Shown here in pieces: positions 35,182 to 43,636 of a DNA stretch of 64,000 bases (its first letter is position 1; each line of letters begins with the position of its first letter). Origin of the DNA: JAENWD01 sp963796915 (GTDB lineage: Bacteria; Acidobacteriota; Vicinamibacteria; Vicinamibacterales; JAENWD01); the NCBI GenBank assembly GCA_963796915.1, contig CAWCNI010000004.1, forward strand, positions 1 through 64,000, written 5' to 3'. Position numbers and translations under genes: made by a program. The notes beneath the pieces are model-generated. The model was not told where the DNA came from. It saw nothing but the letters and a program-made list of their open reading frames with translations, and did no database searches.

Positions 35182-35391
35182 TTCTGCCGATAACACTTTT
35201 GCAATCGCGGTTCGCTCTTTGTCGCGTGACAATTGAAGGCCTCGGGACACTTTCTGCCAAGGGCCGCTGACAGGGATTGTCGCTTCGCCGCTGTGGCACG
35301 GTGATCTCCCGGCCGAATTGCAGAAGACACGGTCTGATAAGTCACGGGTTCGCAAGGCGATGCGGGGGTTGGGCGGCGCGGAGGGACGGGC

Positions 35392-35407
35392 TGGCACCAC
35401 GGTTGCT
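35392..35407 (+). promoter_or_regulatory. Sigma-54 (-24/-12) promoter of pilA
   Basis: TGGCAC (35392-35397), five bases CACGG, then TTGCT (35403-35407): the -24 GG and -12 GC elements at exact consensus spacing. Transcription would begin near 35,418, leaving a leader of about 110 bases before pilA. The immediate upstream neighbour is pilR, a sigma-54 activator, and PilR control of pilA through sigma-54 is known in Pseudomonas and Myxococcus. Confidence 0.8.
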
Positions 35408-35528
35408 ATTGCTACCGGCGTCGACGGCCGCCAGATGTCCTGGCGACCAGACGGCGGCTGTCAACAGCCCCTAACGTCAACGTGGTCCGATCCGAGCGAC
35501 GGACGGTTCCTTGAGGAGAGACACAGTC

Positions 35529-36050
35529 ATGAAGCTTCGTAACCAGAAGGGTTTCACGCTCATCGAGCTGCTGATCGTCGTGGCGATCATCGGCATCATC
35601 GCGGCCATCGCAATCCCCGGCCTGCTCCGCGCCCGCATGTCGGGTAACGAGACGTCGGCGATCGGCTCACTCCGCGCCATCAACAGCGCGCAGGTGAACT
35701 TCGCGGCCAACTGCGGCCAGGGCAACTACGCTGACTCGCTCCCGAACCTGGCGCTGGCGCCGGCGGCTGGTGGTGAAGGCTTCATCAGCGTCGACCTGTC
35801 GGCGGCGGCTCCTGTGAAGAGCGGCTACAACATCGTCTTCACTGCGGGCGCGGCCCCGGTGACGGCGCCGACCGTCTGCAACGCGGCCACCACGTCGGTG
35901 ACCTTCGCGGTCAACGCGGATCCGTCCGCGGTCGGCAGCAGCGGCACGCGCTACTTCTTCACCAACGGCGGCACGATCTTCCAGGATTCGACGGCGACGA
36001 TCGCTCCTGTGCAGACCGGCCCGCCCGCGTCGGGCACGCCGATTCAGTAG
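35529..36050 (+). CDS. pilA: PilA, major type IV pilin
   Basis: A 173-residue prepilin. Short leader MKLRNQKG, PilD cleavage between Gly8 and Phe9, conserved Glu13 (mature E5), then the hydrophobic helix LIELLIVVAIIGIIAAIAIP. The globular part has two cysteines (Cys62 and Cys117) that could form a disulfide. GAGGAGAG precedes the ATG. It is read from a sigma-54 promoter and ends before a strong terminator at 36,089, so it is probably highly expressed on its own. A close paralogue follows. Confidence 0.95.
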   Translation: MKLRNQKGFTLIELLIVVAIIGIIAAIAIPGLLRARMSGNETSAIGSLRAINSAQVNFAANCGQGNYADSLPNLALAPAAGGEGFISVDLSAAAPVKSGYNIVFTAGAAPVTAPTVCNAATTSVTFAVNADPSAVGSSGTRYFFTNGGTIFQDSTATIAPVQTGPPASGTPIQ

Positions 36051-36088
36051 GCGCTTCGCCCCCGGTGTGGGGTGGAGGCTTGGTTCCG

Positions 36089-36125
36089 GGGGGATGTTCG
36101 CGCGGCGGGCATCCCCCTTTTCTTT
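36089..36125 (+). terminator. Rho-independent terminator after pilA
   Basis: Arms GGGGGATG (36089-36096) and CATCCCCC (36110-36117), followed by TTTTCTTTCT. The stem is perfect and the U tract strong. It separates pilA from the second pilin gene. Confidence 0.8.
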
Positions 36126-36171
36126 CTCCGACGCGGACTGTAGATCGGCGCCGGGATTTCGGAACACGACC

Positions 36172-36690
36172 ATGGCTGGACGAGACAAACGCGGCTTCAC
36201 CCTGATCGAGCTCCTGATCGTGGTGGCCATCATCGGAATCATCGCGGCGATTGCCATCCCCGGCCTCCTGCGGGCCCGCATGTCGGGCAACGAGGCCTCG
36301 GCGATCGGCAGTGTCCGGGCCGTCACCAGCGGCCAGGTGAGCTTCGCGGCCAACTGCGCGCAGGGCACCTTCGCGGGGTCGCTTGCCGACCTGGCGACGC
36401 CGCCCGCGGCCGGCGGCCCCGGGTTCGTCAGCGACGACCTGGCGCTCGACCCGTCGTACAAGAGCGGCTACACCATCAAGATCACGGCCGGCGCGGCCGC
36501 CTCGGGCCTGACGATTTGCAACGGCACGTCGACGAACCTGACCTTCGCCGTCAACGCCGACCCGATCAGCCCCGGCACGAGCGGGACGCGACACTTCTTC
36601 GCCAACGCCAGCGGCAACATCTGGGTGGACCAGGCGGCGATTGCCGTCGTGCAGACCGGTCCTCCGGGAACGGGCTCGCCGATTCAGTAG
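36172..36690 (+). CDS. Second PilA-type pilin
   Basis: A 172-residue prepilin nearly identical to PilA through the first 60 residues (leader MAGRDKRG, cleavage before Phe9, LIELLIVVAIIGIIAAIAIP, PGLLRARMSGNE) and diverged after that. Cysteines at 62 and 116 correspond to those of PilA, and both end TGPP-GSPIQ-like. It lies after the pilA terminator, so it needs its own promoter, which I could not identify. It could be a phase-specific alternative pilin or a minor pilin. Recent tandem duplication is likely. Confidence 0.92.
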   Translation: MAGRDKRGFTLIELLIVVAIIGIIAAIAIPGLLRARMSGNEASAIGSVRAVTSGQVSFAANCAQGTFAGSLADLATPPAAGGPGFVSDDLALDPSYKSGYTIKITAGAAASGLTICNGTSTNLTFAVNADPISPGTSGTRHFFANASGNIWVDQAAIAVVQTGPPGTGSPIQ

Positions 36691-36847
36691 AGCCTCCTGA
36701 ACCATTCGGCAAGACCTGCTACAGCGCCGCGCGACGGCGCGCCACCCGCAGGCCGCGACGCGGCCCGGCATTTGACAGGGCCAGACAGCCGCCCCTACGA
36801 TCCCATCACGTGGACGCTGCGCTCAACGCGCGCGGGGTGTCAGACAG

Positions 36848-38041
36848 GTGACGCGCCGCACGAACATCGCCCTCCTGTTGCTCGCTCTGCTGGCCCTTGG
36901 TGCGTCCACTGCCGCGTCGGTCGTTCATTACCACCTGCTGACCGATCGCAGCTATCACAGCGTCTGCGACATCAACGCCACCTGGAACTGCTCACAGGTC
37001 TACGAGAGCCGGTTCGGTGCGTTCCGTGGCATTCCCGTCGCCATTGGCGGCGTGGTGTGGTCGGCGGCAGTGACGATGCTGGCCGGCGCGTATCTGTGGC
37101 TGACGCGACGCAGCGCCACGGCAGCCGCAGCGAGCCTCCCCGGGTACATCTTCATCCTCGCGGTGGCCGGACTGTCGGTCACCTTGTATCTCGCGTATGC
37201 GTCGCTCTTCGTCCTCAAGACCTATTGCGTGTTCTGTCTTCTCACTTATCTCGCCGTGGCCGGCATCTTCCTGGTGTCCGGCGCGGCCGCGGATGGATCC
37301 ATGACCGATCTGCCTCGCCGAATGTTGCGGGACCTCAAGCTCCTCCTGTCCTCGCCCGTGGGTGTCAGTGTTTCCGTCGTGTTCCTCGCCGGCGCCGTGG
37401 CGCTGGTGGCCCTGTTCCCGCGCCAGGTCGACGCGACGACGCCGGGTGCGGCGCCGGCGCCGATCTCGGTGGAACAGCAAAGCGAGTTCGAGAAGTGGTA
37501 CGAGGCCCTGCCGCGAACCATGCTCGCCGTGCCCACTGACGGCGCCAAGGTCCTGATCGTCAAGTTCAACGACTATCAGTGCCCGCCGTGCCGGATGACG
37601 TACGAGCAATACAAGCCGATCATCGCGAAGTACCAGGGCATGTACCCGGGGAAGGTGAAGTTCGTGACCAAGGACTTCCCGCTCAATTCAGAGTGCAACT
37701 CGACTGTCACTGCCACCATGCACGCGTCCGCCTGCGACGCGGCCGTCGCCGTCCGCCTGGCGCGGGCCAAAGGCCACGCAGAGGCGATGGAAGAGTGGCT
37801 GTTCGCCAACCAGCCCCAGCTCACCCCCGACATGGTCAAACAGGCCGTCAAGAGCATCGGCGGGGTGAACGATTTCGACGCCCAGTACGCCAAGACCCTG
37901 GACCTGGTCAAAGGCGACATCGCCATGGGGGCGGCCCTCCAGGTGCACTCCACGCCGACTTTTTTCATCAACGGTGTAAGGATTCCCCCGGTTAAAGCCG
38001 AGTACTTTGATGCGGCGATTGCGTACGAATTGAAGCACTAG
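36848..38041 (+). CDS. VKOR-DsbA fusion (disulfide-forming enzyme)
   Basis: A 397-residue membrane enzyme, GTG start. The N-terminal vitamin K epoxide reductase domain (residues 1-150) has the loop cysteines Cys40 and Cys48 (VCDINATWNCSQV) and the quinone-side pair Cys127/Cys130 (YCVFC) within four to five helices. After another hydrophobic stretch (VSVSVVFLAGAVALVALF) comes a periplasmic thioredoxin-fold domain with the active site CPPC (245-248) and the cis-proline loop HSTPTFFING. Such fusions oxidise secreted proteins and pass electrons to quinone, replacing DsbA plus DsbB. Position beside cysteine-containing pilins suggests they are substrates (inference). Confidence 0.92.
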   Translation: MTRRTNIALLLLALLALGASTAASVVHYHLLTDRSYHSVCDINATWNCSQVYESRFGAFRGIPVAIGGVVWSAAVTMLAGAYLWLTRRSATAAAASLPGYIFILAVAGLSVTLYLAYASLFVLKTYCVFCLLTYLAVAGIFLVSGAAADGSMTDLPRRMLRDLKLLLSSPVGVSVSVVFLAGAVALVALFPRQVDATTPGAAPAPISVEQQSEFEKWYEALPRTMLAVPTDGAKVLIVKFNDYQCPPCRMTYEQYKPIIAKYQGMYPGKVKFVTKDFPLNSECNSTVTATMHASACDAAVAVRLARAKGHAEAMEEWLFANQPQLTPDMVKQAVKSIGGVNDFDAQYAKTLDLVKGDIAMGAALQVHSTPTFFINGVRIPPVKAEYFDAAIAYELKH

Positions 38042-38065
38042 GCAACCGCGTCGCCGCGACGCGCA

Positions 38066-39019
38066 ATGACACGTGCGATCGACATCGAAGGTCTGACGAA
38101 GGACTACAGCGTCGGCTTCTGGCGGCCGAGGCCGTACCGTGCCCTGGACGGGCTGACCCTGGCTGTCGAGCCGGGCGAGATCTTCGGCTTCCTGGGCCCG
38201 AACGGCGCCGGCAAGACCACCACCCTGAAGCTGCTCATGCAGCTGGTGTTTCCGACAGCCGGCCGCGCCGAGATTCTCGGCCGGCCTGTCGGGGACCTGG
38301 CTGTCCGGCGCCGGATCGGCTACCTGCCGGAGAACCCGTACTTCTACGACAACCTCACTGCCGAAGAGCTCCTCCAGTACTTCGGGTCGCTCTTCGGCTA
38401 TTCAGCCGCCGAGCGCCGCACGCGCGCCACTCGATTGCTCGACCTCGTCGGCGTCGGCGCTGAGCGCCGCCTGCAGCTGCGCAAGTACTCGAAGGGCATG
38501 ATTCAGCGCGTCGGCATCGCGCAGGCGCTGCTGAACGACCCGGAAGTCGTCTTCCTCGACGAGCCGATGTCGGGGCTCGACCCGCTCGGCCGCCGTGACG
38601 TCCGCGAGCTGATCCTGAAGTTGCGCGATGACGGCAGCACCGTCTTCTTCAGCTCGCACATCCTGTCCGATGCCGAAACGCTTTGCACGCGCGCGGCCAT
38701 CGTCGCCGGCGGACGGCTGGCCACCGTCGGTCCGCTCGGAGAGATGGCGGCCCGCGAGACGCGCGGCTGGGAAGTGGTCATGACCGGCGTTCCGGCCAAG
38801 ACGCTCTCCCGGCTGCCGAACGGCGTCACCGCGCGATCGGTCGCAAGCGGGCGTCACACCTTCCAGCTTCCCCCGGAGGTGCGGCCGGAGCCGTTCGTCG
38901 CCGCGCTGGCGGCATCGGGCGCGCAGCTCGTATCGGTGACGACGCTGCACGCGACGCTCGAGGATGTGTTCGTGAAGTACGTCGCCGGCACCGCGTCGGC
39001 GCGCGAGGGCGCGCTGTGA
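38066..39019 (+). CDS. ABC transporter ATPase, PilH-like
   Basis: A 317-residue ATP-binding protein. Walker A GPNGAGKTTTLKLLMQLVFP, Q-loop region GYLPENPYFYDN, ABC signature YSKGMIQRVGIAQALLNDPE, Walker B VVFLDEPMSGLDPLGRRDVR, switch histidine in FFSSHIL, plus an 80-residue C-terminal extension. The stop overlaps the next gene (permease) by four bases. In Myxococcus the pil cluster also carries an ABC ATPase and permease (PilH, PilI) between pilA and pilD that are needed for pilus formation; the matching position here argues for the same role. Confidence 0.9.
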   Translation: MTRAIDIEGLTKDYSVGFWRPRPYRALDGLTLAVEPGEIFGFLGPNGAGKTTTLKLLMQLVFPTAGRAEILGRPVGDLAVRRRIGYLPENPYFYDNLTAEELLQYFGSLFGYSAAERRTRATRLLDLVGVGAERRLQLRKYSKGMIQRVGIAQALLNDPEVVFLDEPMSGLDPLGRRDVRELILKLRDDGSTVFFSSHILSDAETLCTRAAIVAGGRLATVGPLGEMAARETRGWEVVMTGVPAKTLSRLPNGVTARSVASGRHTFQLPPEVRPEPFVAALAASGAQLVSVTTLHATLEDVFVKYVAGTASAREGAL

Positions 39020-39828
39020 GCGTCCGCACGATTCGCCACATCGCGGTCGCGGTGTTTCGCGAGTCGGTCCGCGATCGCGTGCTCTACAACCTGGTCGGAT
39101 TCGCGCTGCTCGTCATCGGCGTGTCCTTACTGGTCGGCCAGGTGACCGCCGGCCAGGACATGAAGATCGTCAAGGACTTCGGTCTGGCGGCGATGGCAGT
39201 GTTCGGCTTGTTCATCGCCATCTTCATCGGCATCGGCCTGGTGTCGAAGGAAGTCGAGCGCCGCAGCGTCTACAGTCTCATCGCCAAGCCAGTCCGGCGG
39301 TCGGAGCTCGTCATCGGCAAGTACTGCGGTCTCGCCCTGACCATCGGCGTCAATCTCGCGGTGATGGTCGTTGTCTGGTATGCGGTGCTGGCCTTCATGT
39401 CTCACGGGGTCTCGCCGGAGATTCAGAAATCGTGGGACGCGCCGGCGACGGATCCGCGAATGCTGGTCGCTGTCGCGCTGATCTTCGAGCAGCTGTTGCT
39501 GGTCGTGGCGCTGGCGGTGTTCTTCTCGACCTTCTGCGGGCCGCTGTGGGCCGCGGTCTTCACGCTCGGCCTCTACGTCGCCGGGCATTTCTGCGGAGAG
39601 CTCCGCGGCTTCGACGTCGTCGTCGGCAACTCGCCGGTGCGCTATCTGGCGACGGGGCTGTCCTACATCCTGCCGAACATGGCGATGTTCGACGTCAAGG
39701 CCGCCGTCGTGCACGGACAGCTGGTGCCGGGCGGTTATGTGGCGACCGCGTCAGCGTACGGGGCCTCGTTCGTGGTGGTCCTCGTCACCGCGGCGGTCTG
39801 GATCTTCTCGCGACGGGACTTCAAGTGA
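39016..39828 (+). CDS. ABC-2 type permease, PilI-like
   Basis: A 270-residue membrane protein, GTG start overlapping the ATPase stop. Six helices: LYNLVGFALLVIGVSLLVGQ, FGLFIAIFIGIGLVSKEVER (with the ABC-2 coupling segment RRSVYSLIAKPVRRSELVIG), TIGVNLAVMVVVWYAVLAFM, IFEQLLLVVALAVFFSTFCG, PLWAAVFTLGLYVAGHFCGE and FVVVLVTAAVWIFSRRDFK. Works with the preceding ATPase. Its stop overlaps the TPR gene start, so the three are coupled. Confidence 0.88.
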   Translation: MSVRTIRHIAVAVFRESVRDRVLYNLVGFALLVIGVSLLVGQVTAGQDMKIVKDFGLAAMAVFGLFIAIFIGIGLVSKEVERRSVYSLIAKPVRRSELVIGKYCGLALTIGVNLAVMVVVWYAVLAFMSHGVSPEIQKSWDAPATDPRMLVAVALIFEQLLLVVALAVFFSTFCGPLWAAVFTLGLYVAGHFCGELRGFDVVVGNSPVRYLATGLSYILPNMAMFDVKAAVVHGQLVPGGYVATASAYGASFVVVLVTAAVWIFSRRDFK

Positions 39829-40805
39829 CGCCGGTGCTCGTCGAAGGCGCCGGACGACGTGTCGGCGGCGCGCTGGCACTGGTGCTGGTCGTCGCCGGCT
39901 TTGCCGCAGCAATTGCGCTCGACGTGGCGCGCGAGCGCTGGTACCCCACGGTGGCGTCGCCCACCCAGGAGCTGTACTTCACTCGCCCGGATCGCGTCGG
40001 TCAGATGGCCTTGTCGTTCAAGGCGATCCTGTCCGACGTGTACTGGATTCGCGCCGTGCAGTACTTCGGGCGCACCCGCATCGCCAACCGCGAGCATCCC
40101 GCGGAGGCCTCGGCGGCCACCCACGGCTACGACCTGCTCTATCCGCTGCTCGACGTCACGACGACGCTGGATCCGTCGTTCAACATCGCCTACCGCTTCG
40201 GCGCGATCTTCCTGACCGAGGAATACCCCAACGGCCCCGGGAAGCCGGATCAGGCCATTCGGCTGCTGGACAAGGGGTTCGCGCAGAACCCGGAGAAATG
40301 GCAGTACCTGTACGACAAAGCCTTTCTCTACTACTGGTCGCTCAAGAACTACCCGGAGGCCGCGCGCTGGTTTGCCGAGGCGGGCAAGATCAAGGGGTCT
40401 CCCGACTGGCTGCCCGGCCTGGCGGCCTACATGCTCGCGCACGGCAACGATCGGCGCAGCTCGCGCATGCTCTGGCAGCAGATCCATGACACGGCGGAGC
40501 AGCAGTACATCAAGGACAGCGCGACGTTCCACCTCCACCAGCTCGATCTCGCAGACGTGGCGGATCAATTGACGGTCCTGCTCGAGCGCTTTCAGCAGCG
40601 CACCGGACGTGCGGCATCGAGCTTCGAGCCGCTCGTCACTGCCGGATGGCTCAAGGGTGTGCCGACCGATCCTGACGGCGTGCCGTTTGTCGTCGATCCA
40701 ATCACCGGCCGTGTCACCCTCGACCGCCGCTCGCGCTACGCGCCGTTGCCGCAGGACGACATCCCCGTGGCGTCCGCGCCGCAGACGGGGCTGTCACGGC
40801 CATGA
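39825..40805 (+). CDS. Membrane-anchored TPR-like protein in the pil operon
   Basis: A 326-residue protein, GTG start, coupled by four-base overlaps to the ABC permease upstream and to pilD downstream. One N-terminal helix (GALALVLVVAGFAAAIAL) anchors a periplasmic domain with helical, TPR-like pairs: DVYWIRAVQYFGRTRIANRE, DQAIRLLDKGFAQNPEKWQY, YYWSLKNYPEAARWFAEAGK, AYMLAHGNDRRSSRMLWQQI. The position corresponds to the third component near PilH/PilI in Myxococcus-type loci. Likely a scaffold; exact role unknown. Confidence 0.75.
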   Translation: MTPVLVEGAGRRVGGALALVLVVAGFAAAIALDVARERWYPTVASPTQELYFTRPDRVGQMALSFKAILSDVYWIRAVQYFGRTRIANREHPAEASAATHGYDLLYPLLDVTTTLDPSFNIAYRFGAIFLTEEYPNGPGKPDQAIRLLDKGFAQNPEKWQYLYDKAFLYYWSLKNYPEAARWFAEAGKIKGSPDWLPGLAAYMLAHGNDRRSSRMLWQQIHDTAEQQYIKDSATFHLHQLDLADVADQLTVLLERFQQRTGRAASSFEPLVTAGWLKGVPTDPDGVPFVVDPITGRVTLDRRSRYAPLPQDDIPVASAPQTGLSRP

Positions 40806-41575
40806 CCGACACCATCTTCGTGATCGGCGTCGGCGTGATCGGGCTGCTGATCGGCTCGTTCCTGAACGTCTGCATCTATCGCCTGCCGAAGGGCGAGACG
40901 GTGTTGTGGGGACGGAGCCACTGCCAGGGCTGCGGCCGGCAGATTCGTGCCTGGGAAAACATCCCGGTTTTCAGCTGGCTGCTGCTGCGCGGCCGGTGCT
41001 CGGGATGCCGCGCGCCGATCGCAGTCCAATACCCGATCGTCGAGCTGGTGACCGGCTTGATTTTCGCCGGGCTTGCCTGGCAGTTCGGCCCGACGCTGCT
41101 GCTCGTGTCGCGCCTGATCTTTGCGGCGGCGATGATCGTGCTGTTCACCGTCGACCTCAACGAGCGGATCCTGCCCAACGCCATCACGCTGCCGGGCATC
41201 GCCGTGGGCCTCGGCTTCAGCCTGTTCCTGCCGCCGGGCCTGCGCGACGCGATCATCGGCGCCGTTGCCTGCAGCCTCGTGCTATGGGGGGTGGGCGAGG
41301 CGATGACGCGCGTCCTCGGCAAGGAGGCGCTCGGGTTCGGCGACGTGAAGATGATGGCGATGATGGGCGCCTTCCTCGGCTGGCAGCTCACCATCGTCGC
41401 GCTCCTTCTCGCGTCTGTCCTGGGCAGCATCGGCGGCGTGACGCTGGTCGCGGTGACGGGCAATCGCAACTATCTGATTCCGCTCGGATCCTTCCTGGCG
41501 ATCGGTGCGCTGGCCGCTGTCGCGGTGGGCGACCCGCTGATCGCGTGGTACGTGGGACGGCTGCTGACGCCGTAG
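40802..41575 (+). CDS. pilD: PilD, prepilin peptidase/N-methyltransferase
   Basis: A 257-residue polytopic aspartic protease (A24). The N-terminal domain (GSFLNVCIYRLPKGETVLWG) carries the zinc-binding pairs Cys41/Cys44 and Cys66/Cys69 (CQGCGRQIRAWENIPVFSWL). Catalytic aspartates: Asp118 in FTVDLNERILPN and Asp181 in GFGDVKMMAMMGAFLGW. It removes the leaders of PilA and the pseudopilins at the Gly|Phe bond and methylates the new N-terminus. Length and layout are complete. It overlaps the preceding TPR gene by four bases. Confidence 0.96.
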   Translation: MTDTIFVIGVGVIGLLIGSFLNVCIYRLPKGETVLWGRSHCQGCGRQIRAWENIPVFSWLLLRGRCSGCRAPIAVQYPIVELVTGLIFAGLAWQFGPTLLLVSRLIFAAAMIVLFTVDLNERILPNAITLPGIAVGLGFSLFLPPGLRDAIIGAVACSLVLWGVGEAMTRVLGKEALGFGDVKMMAMMGAFLGWQLTIVALLLASVLGSIGGVTLVAVTGNRNYLIPLGSFLAIGALAAVAVGDPLIAWYVGRLLTP

Positions 41576-41579
41576 CGCT

Positions 41580-42845
41580 ATGAACCAGCAGGGGTATCTT
41601 CTCGCCGGCATCGCGACGCTCATGGCGGCCCTGGTCGTCGTGCTGGTGTTTGCCCTGGTGCGCTTCGTGGCGGCGGCGCGTGAGACGCGGCGGAGTCTCA
41701 GCGAGCGGGGTATGGAGACGGCGCTGCTCTCGGCAGCGCTGGAAGACGCCATCAGCCGTCTCAAGGCGCAGGAGCGCGCGATGGCGGCGCGAGCCGAGGC
41801 GTCAGAGCAGCTGAGCGATCAGATCATCGCCAGCAGCACCGCCGGTCTGCTGGTAGTCGACCTCGGCGGCCGGTTGCGTGTCGTCAACCCGGCGGCCAGA
41901 CGGCTGCTGGGACTCGGATACGGTCCGCTGGCACATCCGGTTGCGGAAGTGCTGGGCGAAGACTCGCCGATCGCGTGCGCGATCGAGGACTGCCTGCGCA
42001 CCGGGCAGCCGATCGTCGGGCGGTCGCTCGATGTGGCAGCCGCAGGCCGGACGGCAACGCATGTCAGCGCAACGGTCTCCCGACTGATCGACCAGCGCGA
42101 TGCGACCACTGGCGTCATCTGCCTGCTCACCGACCTCACGCAGATCATCGACCTCGAGGAGCAGCTGCGACTGAAAGAGACGCTCGCCAGGCTGGGCGAG
42201 CTCACCGCGGGGCTGGCGCACGAGTTCCGAAACGGGCTCGCGACCATTCACGGGTACGCGCGCCTGATCGATCTCCAGGCGATGGCGCCGAGTCAGCAGA
42301 CCTACCTCGCAGGCATTCGCGAAGAGACCGACGAGCTCGGCAAGATCGTCACGAACTTCCTGAATTTCGCGCGTCCCACGCAGCTGGCGCTGGCGTCGGT
42401 CTCCGTCGAGCAACTGGCCGAGCGCGTCGCTGACGAAGTGCGTGGCGAGGCGGAGCGCCTCGGCGGATCCGTCACCGTCACTGGGACATGGGCCCTCGTG
42501 GACGGCGACGAAGTCCTGCTCCGTCAGGCCCTGAGCAACCTGGCCCGCAACGCGCTCGAAGCCTGCGCCAACGCCGGCATCGCGCCCGAGATCGCGATTG
42601 GCAGCCATGCCGACGGGAGGACCCGTACGCTGCGGCTGCACGTCACAGACAACGGGCCAGGCATCGAGCCGTCGCACCGCGAGCGCGTGTTCAGGCCGTT
42701 CTTCACCACCAAGCAGCGCGGCACCGGCCTTGGCCTGGCGCTCGTGCAGAAGATCATCGTGACGCACAACGGCCGCGTGCAGGCGCTGGCTGGCCCCGAG
42801 GCGCGCGGCACGACGATGCTGGTGACGCTGCCGCTGTCGGCGTAG
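41580..42845 (+). CDS. Second NtrB/PilS-like histidine kinase
   Basis: A 421-residue kinase. One membrane helix (LMAALVVVLVFALVRFVAAA), a coiled linker, a PAS domain (about residues 78-190, IASSTAGLLVVDLGGRLRVV), HisKA box LGELTAGLAHEFRNGLATIH and the ATPase domain (NLARNALEACANAG, VTDNGPGIEP, RGTGLGLALVQKIIVTHNGR). Unlike PilS it has only one membrane span, so it probably senses an internal or membrane-near signal through PAS. It follows pilD by four bases. The likely partner is the NtrC-type regulator at 46,307, beyond the minor pilins. Confidence 0.9.
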   Translation: MNQQGYLLAGIATLMAALVVVLVFALVRFVAAARETRRSLSERGMETALLSAALEDAISRLKAQERAMAARAEASEQLSDQIIASSTAGLLVVDLGGRLRVVNPAARRLLGLGYGPLAHPVAEVLGEDSPIACAIEDCLRTGQPIVGRSLDVAAAGRTATHVSATVSRLIDQRDATTGVICLLTDLTQIIDLEEQLRLKETLARLGELTAGLAHEFRNGLATIHGYARLIDLQAMAPSQQTYLAGIREETDELGKIVTNFLNFARPTQLALASVSVEQLAERVADEVRGEAERLGGSVTVTGTWALVDGDEVLLRQALSNLARNALEACANAGIAPEIAIGSHADGRTRTLRLHVTDNGPGIEPSHRERVFRPFFTTKQRGTGLGLALVQKIIVTHNGRVQALAGPEARGTTMLVTLPLSA

Positions 42846-43042
42846 CGCACCGTCTCTCAGAGCATCGCCTCCCAGAACGCGGGAGGCGCGTCGCTGTGCG
42901 TACGCGATTTCTGACAGCTCCTCGCTGCGCGGTCCAGCAGCGGCTGCCAACAGCGGTCGCCTCCAAATCATCACAATCCGGAAATCATTGAAGAATCCTG
43001 GTGCCGCGCGCCTCGGCGCGGCCGTTGCTGTGACAACACGGC

Positions 43043-43636
43043 ATGCGCCGACACCGGATTGCTTCATGGGCCGACGAGCAGGGGTTCTCACTGCTCGAAG
43101 TTCTCGTGGCGGCGGGGCTGTTCACGGTGGGCCTCGTCGCGCTGGCGGAGTTGTGCGCCATGGCGTCGCGCGCGGCGCGGGTGGCGCGCACCAACACATT
43201 CGCCGCGGTGCTCGCCGCGCAGCGGATGGAGGACCTCCGCGGTCTCGCCTGGGGCTACGACGCTGACGGCGTCGCCGTCGCCGACACGACGACGAACCTG
43301 GCCGCTCGCGACCAGCCTGGGTGTCCGTCGACGTCCGCAGGCGGTGGAACCGGGCTGTCGTTCTCTCCAGGCGGCGCTCTACGCGCGGATCTCGCTGGCT
43401 GGGTGGACTATCTCGACGCCTCGGGCTGCGTCGTCGACGGTCCAGACGCAGCGACGGGCGCGGCGTATGTGCGGCGCTGGGCTGTCGATCCGTTGCCGTC
43501 GAACCCCGAGGACGGCCTGGTGTTGCGCGTGATGGTGGCCGCACGTCAGCCGGGTCGCCGACCCGACGGAGCTGACGGCGCCAGCATGCCGGGATATGCC
43601 CGCCTGCTCAGCGTGCGGGTGCGGAGGCGGCCATGA
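43043..43636 (+). CDS. PilV-type minor pseudopilin
   Basis: A 197-residue prepilin-like protein. The leader ends RHRIASWADEQG, with cleavage before FSLLEVLVAAGLFTVGLVAL; Glu is at mature position 5. The globular part has cysteines in GCPSTSAG and ASGCVVDG plus one in the helix (ELCAMASR), and ends with a strand RLLSVRVRRRP. Minor pilins prime pilus assembly. It overlaps the following gene by four bases (ATGA). The 197 bases upstream hold no recognised gene. Confidence 0.82.
   Translation: MRRHRIASWADEQGFSLLEVLVAAGLFTVGLVALAELCAMASRAARVARTNTFAAVLAAQRMEDLRGLAWGYDADGVAVADTTTNLAARDQPGCPSTSAGGGTGLSFSPGGALRADLAGWVDYLDASGCVVDGPDAATGAAYVRRWAVDPLPSNPEDGLVLRVMVAARQPGRRPDGADGASMPGYARLLSVRVRRRP

Noticed and set aside
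36841..38041. Separate DsbA gene downstream of VKOR
   Set aside because: There is no stop or start between the domains; one continuous frame joins them, so it is a fusion.
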